Below are positions 7,578-10,095 of a stretch of 10,095 bases of DNA, one piece after another (position 1 is the first letter of the stretch; the number at the start of each line of letters is the position of its first letter). The stretch lies in contig JAASTL010000015.1 of NCBI GenBank assembly GCA_021767305.1, forward strand, positions 1 to 10,095, in the 5' to 3' direction. Origin of the DNA: Piscirickettsiaceae bacterium (GTDB taxonomy: Bacteria > Pseudomonadota > Gammaproteobacteria > Thiomicrospirales > Thiomicrospiraceae). Position numbers and translations under genes: made by a program. The notes under the pieces were generated by a model that was not told the DNA's origin, did not search any database, and was given only the letters and a program-made list of their open reading frames with translations.

Positions 7578-8585
7578 ATGATATTAGTCACAGGTGGTGC
7601 AGGTTATATAGGCTCTCATACATTGGTAGAATTGATTGAATCAGGCTATGAAGTATGTGTTTTAGATAACTTAAGCAACTCATCCCAGGAATCACTTAAG
7701 CGTGTTGCCAAAATTACAGGTGTGGTTCCGCGTTTTATAGAAGGCGATATTTTAGATAGTGTTTTGTTGGATAGTCTATTTACCGATTTTAAAATTGATT
7801 CAGTCATTCACTTTGCGGGTTTAAAAGCGGTAGGAGAATCGGTTGCTGAGCCGCTGATGTATTATGAAAACAATGTTAGCGGCACGGTTAACTTGTTAAA
7901 TGCAATGAAAAGACATAATTGTAAAAGTATCGTGTTTAGCTCATCTGCCACCGTTTATGGCGATCCTCATAGCGTTCCTATTATGGAAGATTTTCCACTT
8001 TCAGCTACTAATCCTTATGGTCGTTCGAAGTTGATAATTGAAGATATTTTGCGTGATCTCTATAAGAGTGATGCTAGTTGGAATATTGCACTGTTAAGGT
8101 ATTTCAATCCGATTGGAGCGCATGCTTCTGGTTTGATTGGAGAAGATCCGAATGGCATTCCTAATAATCTTATGCCTTTTATTGCCCAAGTCGCAGTGGG
8201 TAAGCGTGAACAGTTAAGTGTGTTTGGGGATGATTACGATACGCATGATGGCACAGGGGTGCGAGATTATATTCATGTGGTTGATTTGGCAAAAGGACAT
8301 GTCAAAGCTTTACAAGCTTTTGATAGGCACCAGTTTATTACGGTGAACTTAGGAACGGGCAATGGCTATAGTGTTTTGGATATGGTCAAGGCGTTTGAAA
8401 AAGCATGCGGTAAAACCATTGCATATCAAATCCAGCCGCGCCGTTCTGGTGATGTTGCGATTTGTTTTGCTGAGCCGAAGCTTGCTCAAGAACTCATTGG
8501 CTGGCAGGCTGAGTTAGGATTGGATCAAATGTGCCAAGATACATGGAATTGGCAGTCTAAAAATCCAGATGGATATCAAAATTAA
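7578..8585 (+). CDS. galE: UDP-glucose/UDP-N-acetylglucosamine 4-epimerase
   Basis: Extended short-chain dehydrogenase that interconverts UDP-Glc and UDP-Gal, and possibly UDP-GlcNAc and UDP-GalNAc, using tightly bound NAD. From ATG 7578 it has 335 residues, against 338 in E. coli. The NAD motif GGAGYIGSH lies at residues 6-14, SSSATVYG at 121-128 supplies the catalytic Ser123, and YGRSK gives Tyr147 and Lys151. [24 protein letters not shown] and the C-terminal [13 protein letters not shown] match E. coli GalE closely. An in-frame TTG at 7521 would add 19 unconserved residues and falls in a -35-like box, so I reject it; AGAGA (7566-7570) is a modest ribosome site for the chosen start. The position equivalent to E. 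coli Tyr299 is Cys296, which predicts a wider substrate pocket. The stop overlaps the next ATG (TAATG), indicating coupling. Confidence 0.96.
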   Translation: MILVTGGAGYIGSHTLVELIESGYEVCVLDNLSNSSQESLKRVAKITGVVPRFIEGDILDSVLLDSLFTDFKIDSVIHFAGLKAVGESVAEPLMYYENNVSGTVNLLNAMKRHNCKSIVFSSSATVYGDPHSVPIMEDFPLSATNPYGRSKLIIEDILRDLYKSDASWNIALLRYFNPIGAHASGLIGEDPNGIPNNLMPFIAQVAVGKREQLSVFGDDYDTHDGTGVRDYIHVVDLAKGHVKALQAFDRHQFITVNLGTGNGYSVLDMVKAFEKACGKTIAYQIQPRRSGDVAICFAEPKLAQELIGWQAELGLDQMCQDTWNWQSKNPDGYQN

Positions 8586-9904
8586 TGACTCATGACTCCC
8601 CTGAATTAATAAAAGGGCGTTGGATACAGCGTTCAATTGATCTACTCACTCCAATTTTATTACTCGCTTTTCTTGAGTGGTCGATGACTGATTTTGACTG
8701 GTTGCCGGTTAATACTCTGCTTGGTTTGGGCGGTGGAATTCTGCTCTTTACCATTACGCAGGTGGTGGGTGGTTATGGTCGCTATTATGATTACACCCTA
8801 GCACAGCATTTAAAACTGGTATTTCAAAACTGGTATTTAGTTATCTTACTCTTGATTTTTATCGCCTTTGTTTTTGCGATTCCGATGGAAATTGCACGAA
8901 GAGTAACTTTATTGTGGGTGTTTTTAACGCCTATTTTAATATTTGCTTTAAAACGGCAGTCCAGAAGGTTAGCGGTTGAAAAAAATGCTAGGCCTGTAAA
9001 GGTCGCGCTGATTGGACAAGCGTATGAATTTAATGAGTCTGAAGAGAATTATTTGCAGAAAAGAAATATGCAGATTGAGTATTTGGACTTTGATAGTGTT
9101 CAGCAAGAAGTCCAAGCTGAATTGAATCATGATATCTTTGTGCTCAATACGAGTTCAAATTTAGATGATAAATTGGTTCAACAGCTGACTAAGTTAGAGC
9201 TCGAGAAGGGTATTCATATCCTGACCATGCAGTATTTCTTTGAGTCTTATCTACGTAAATGTTTTGTCGGTTTTAATGAAAATGAAATTACATTTTTTCA
9301 TGACGTCCAATCCTTACGTTACGATCAAGTTATCGTAAAACGGTTTATTGATTATGTGTTTGCCATCGGCTTAAGTCTTGCCACCTTGCCGGTAATGCTT
9401 TTTGCGGTTTTTAAAATCAAAAAGCAGTCTCCAGGGCCCATTATTTTTTCTCAGGATAGAGTGGGGCTGAATGCTAAAGAGTTCAAGGTTTATAAATTCC
9501 GTTCCATGCATGTCGATGCAGAAAAAGCTGGGGCGCAGTTTGCGGTGGATAATGATCCAAGGGCTTATGAGTTCGGTGGCTTTATGCGTAAGACAAGAAT
9601 AGACGAGTTACCGCAGTTCTGGAATGTGATTAAAGGTGATTTACACCTCGTGGGCCCAAGACCAGAAAGAAAAGTCTTTACAGATGAACTTGAAAGCAAA
9701 GTGCCTTATTTCAATGAGCGCCATTTGATTCGTCCAGGTATTACGGGCTGGGCGCAGGTCATGTATCCATACGGTGCTAATGATGAAGACTCTAGACAGA
9801 AATTAATGTATGACCTTTATTACATAAAAAACTGGTCTATTTGGTTAGAGTTAGAAATCATTCTAAAAACTGTTTTGGTGGTGCTAGGTAAGAAAGGCAT
9901 TTAG
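8585..9904 (+). CDS. Polyprenyl-phosphate sugar-1-phosphate transferase (WcaJ/WbaP-type initiating enzyme)
   Basis: Inner-membrane enzyme predicted to transfer a sugar-1-phosphate from a UDP-sugar to undecaprenyl phosphate, the first step of unit assembly. The 439 residues show four N-terminal hydrophobic segments (about 18-35, 42-60, 83-99, 107-122), a soluble middle region with a reduced Rossmann-like start (VKVALIG, 138-144), then a hydrophobic helix (about 253-275) leading to the bacterial sugar transferase domain. That domain is intact: SPGPIIFSQDRVG (282-294), YKFRSM (303-308), RKTRIDELPQFWNVIKGD (335-352) with the catalytic Asp340-Glu341 pair, LVGPRPER (355-362), RPGITGWAQV (383-392) and YDLYYIKNWS (409-418). 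It starts inside the galE stop (TAATG). The sugar could be Glc, Gal or an N-acetylhexosamine; the motifs do not decide. The upstream epimerase makes Gal or GalNAc plausible. Confidence 0.93.
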   Translation: MTHDSPELIKGRWIQRSIDLLTPILLLAFLEWSMTDFDWLPVNTLLGLGGGILLFTITQVVGGYGRYYDYTLAQHLKLVFQNWYLVILLLIFIAFVFAIPMEIARRVTLLWVFLTPILIFALKRQSRRLAVEKNARPVKVALIGQAYEFNESEENYLQKRNMQIEYLDFDSVQQEVQAELNHDIFVLNTSSNLDDKLVQQLTKLELEKGIHILTMQYFFESYLRKCFVGFNENEITFFHDVQSLRYDQVIVKRFIDYVFAIGLSLATLPVMLFAVFKIKKQSPGPIIFSQDRVGLNAKEFKVYKFRSMHVDAEKAGAQFAVDNDPRAYEFGGFMRKTRIDELPQFWNVIKGDLHLVGPRPERKVFTDELESKVPYFNERHLIRPGITGWAQVMYPYGANDEDSRQKLMYDLYYIKNWSIWLELEIILKTVLVVLGKKGI

Positions 9905-9917
9905 TAATGTTAAATGC
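9897..9917 (+). repeat. Inverted repeat straddling the stop of the sugar transferase gene
   Basis: GCATTTA (9897-9903) and TAAATGC (9911-9917) are perfect inverted repeats around a 7-nt spacer; two G-U pairs could extend the stem inward. The stop codon TAG (9902-9904) lies within it. No T tract follows, so it does not look like a standard intrinsic terminator. It may protect the 3' end of the message or act with Rho; both are speculative. The rest of 9905-10013 shows nothing else firm. Confidence 0.4.
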
Positions 9918-9928
9918 GTATAGTAATA

Positions 9929-9957
9929 TTGCGTAATAATTAAATCTTTGTTATTCT
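9929..9957 (+). promoter_or_regulatory. Possible promoter for the downstream secreted-protein gene
   Basis: TTGCGT (9929-9934; 3 of 6 matches to -35) and TATTCT (9952-9957; 4 of 6 matches to -10) are separated by exactly 17 bp and would give a leader of about 50 nt before the ATG at 10014. The region is AT-rich, so chance matches are expected; support is the spacing and position only. Confidence 0.28.
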
Positions 9958-10013
9958 CTAAATCAGTCATCATTTTGAATGGCTCATTTTTTTCAAGAAA
10001 TGGAGAGTAGCGC

Positions 10014-10095
10014 ATGCAATTCAAACAAGTTTTAACCATTATCTTTTCAGCTTCTGTTTTGTTCTTTTCTGCAGTTGCCAACGCCATTCCGGTTA
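10014..10095 (+). CDS. Secreted protein, 3'-truncated by the window edge; possibly ComEA-like
   Basis: Only 27 codons are visible, but they form a textbook Sec signal peptide: a short basic start (MQFKQ), a hydrophobic core (VLTIIFSASVLFFSAV) and a signal peptidase I site ANA before IPV, with cleavage likely after residue 24. A strong ribosome site (GGAGAG, 10002-10007) sits 6 bp before the ATG. The mature start, Ala/Ile-Pro-Val followed by a codon beginning with A, would fit the PVNINTA opening of small secreted ComEA-type helix-hairpin-helix proteins, and such a gene follows wbpM at the end of some Pseudomonas O-antigen loci. The signal peptide is seen; the ComEA identity is a guess from a few residues and context. 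Confidence 0.7.
   Translation, partial: MQFKQVLTIIFSASVLFFSAVANAIPV

Noticed and set aside
9884..10087. A 67-codon minus-strand open frame at the right end
   Set aside because: It is antisense to a good signal-peptide gene with a strong ribosome site, begins in the spacer/repeat region and shows no recognisable motif.
1..10095. A mobile element, CRISPR array, tRNA, or new defence or biosynthetic system
   Set aside because: No transposase, terminal inverted repeats, spaced repeats or tRNA-like folds were found; all full-length genes belong to known polysaccharide-assembly families.

Overview
The window is the 3' part of a surface-polysaccharide (O-antigen or capsule/exopolysaccharide type) locus from a Gram-negative bacterium, most likely a gammaproteobacterium with a moderately AT-rich genome. 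The lineage is inferred from the gene set: wbpB-wbpD-wbpE as in Pseudomonas and Bordetella O-antigen loci, a GalE that aligns closely with the E. coli enzyme, and a final gene whose start resembles the small ComEA-like proteins that follow some Pseudomonas O-antigen loci. I cannot name a genus. Every recognised gene is on the + strand.

Region 1 (1-7329) reads as one tightly packed operon: the 3' part of a Wzx-type lipid-linked oligosaccharide flippase, a GT2 glycosyltransferase, a GT4 glycosyltransferase with a TTG start, then wbpB, wbpD and wbpE, which overlap end to start, and a second, more divergent GT4 glycosyltransferase joined to wbpE by an ATGA overlap. WbpB, WbpE and WbpD successively oxidise C3, transaminate and N-acetylate UDP-GlcNAc uronic acid to give UDP-2,3-diacetamido-2,3-dideoxyglucuronic acid. 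The C6 dehydrogenase (WbpA) that makes the substrate, the WbpI 2-epimerase that could convert the product to the manno form, and a Wzy polymerase are not in the window and must be elsewhere if the pathway is complete.

Region 2 (7330-7577) is the only real intergenic stretch inside the locus. It holds a 17-bp tandem duplication over the stop codon of the last glycosyltransferase, two mutually exclusive hairpins, a terminator-like hairpin ending in T6, and a consensus TTGACA -35 box. It looks like a transcript boundary or regulated leader.

Region 3 (7578-9904) is a translationally coupled pair: galE (UDP-hexose 4-epimerase with a Cys at the substrate gate, suggesting it also handles N-acetylated sugars) and a membrane polyprenyl-phosphate sugar-1-phosphate transferase of the WcaJ/WbaP type, which would load the first sugar on undecaprenyl phosphate. 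Region 4 (9905-10095) is a short spacer and the first 27 codons of a secreted protein.

Together the genes describe a Wzx-dependent pathway: GalE and WbpB/D/E supply nucleotide sugars, the initiating transferase starts the unit, three glycosyltransferases extend it in the cytoplasm, and Wzx flips it. I see no RNA gene, CRISPR array, insertion sequence or evidently new system. The most interesting material is the galE leader and the sugar chemistry implied by the gene set.
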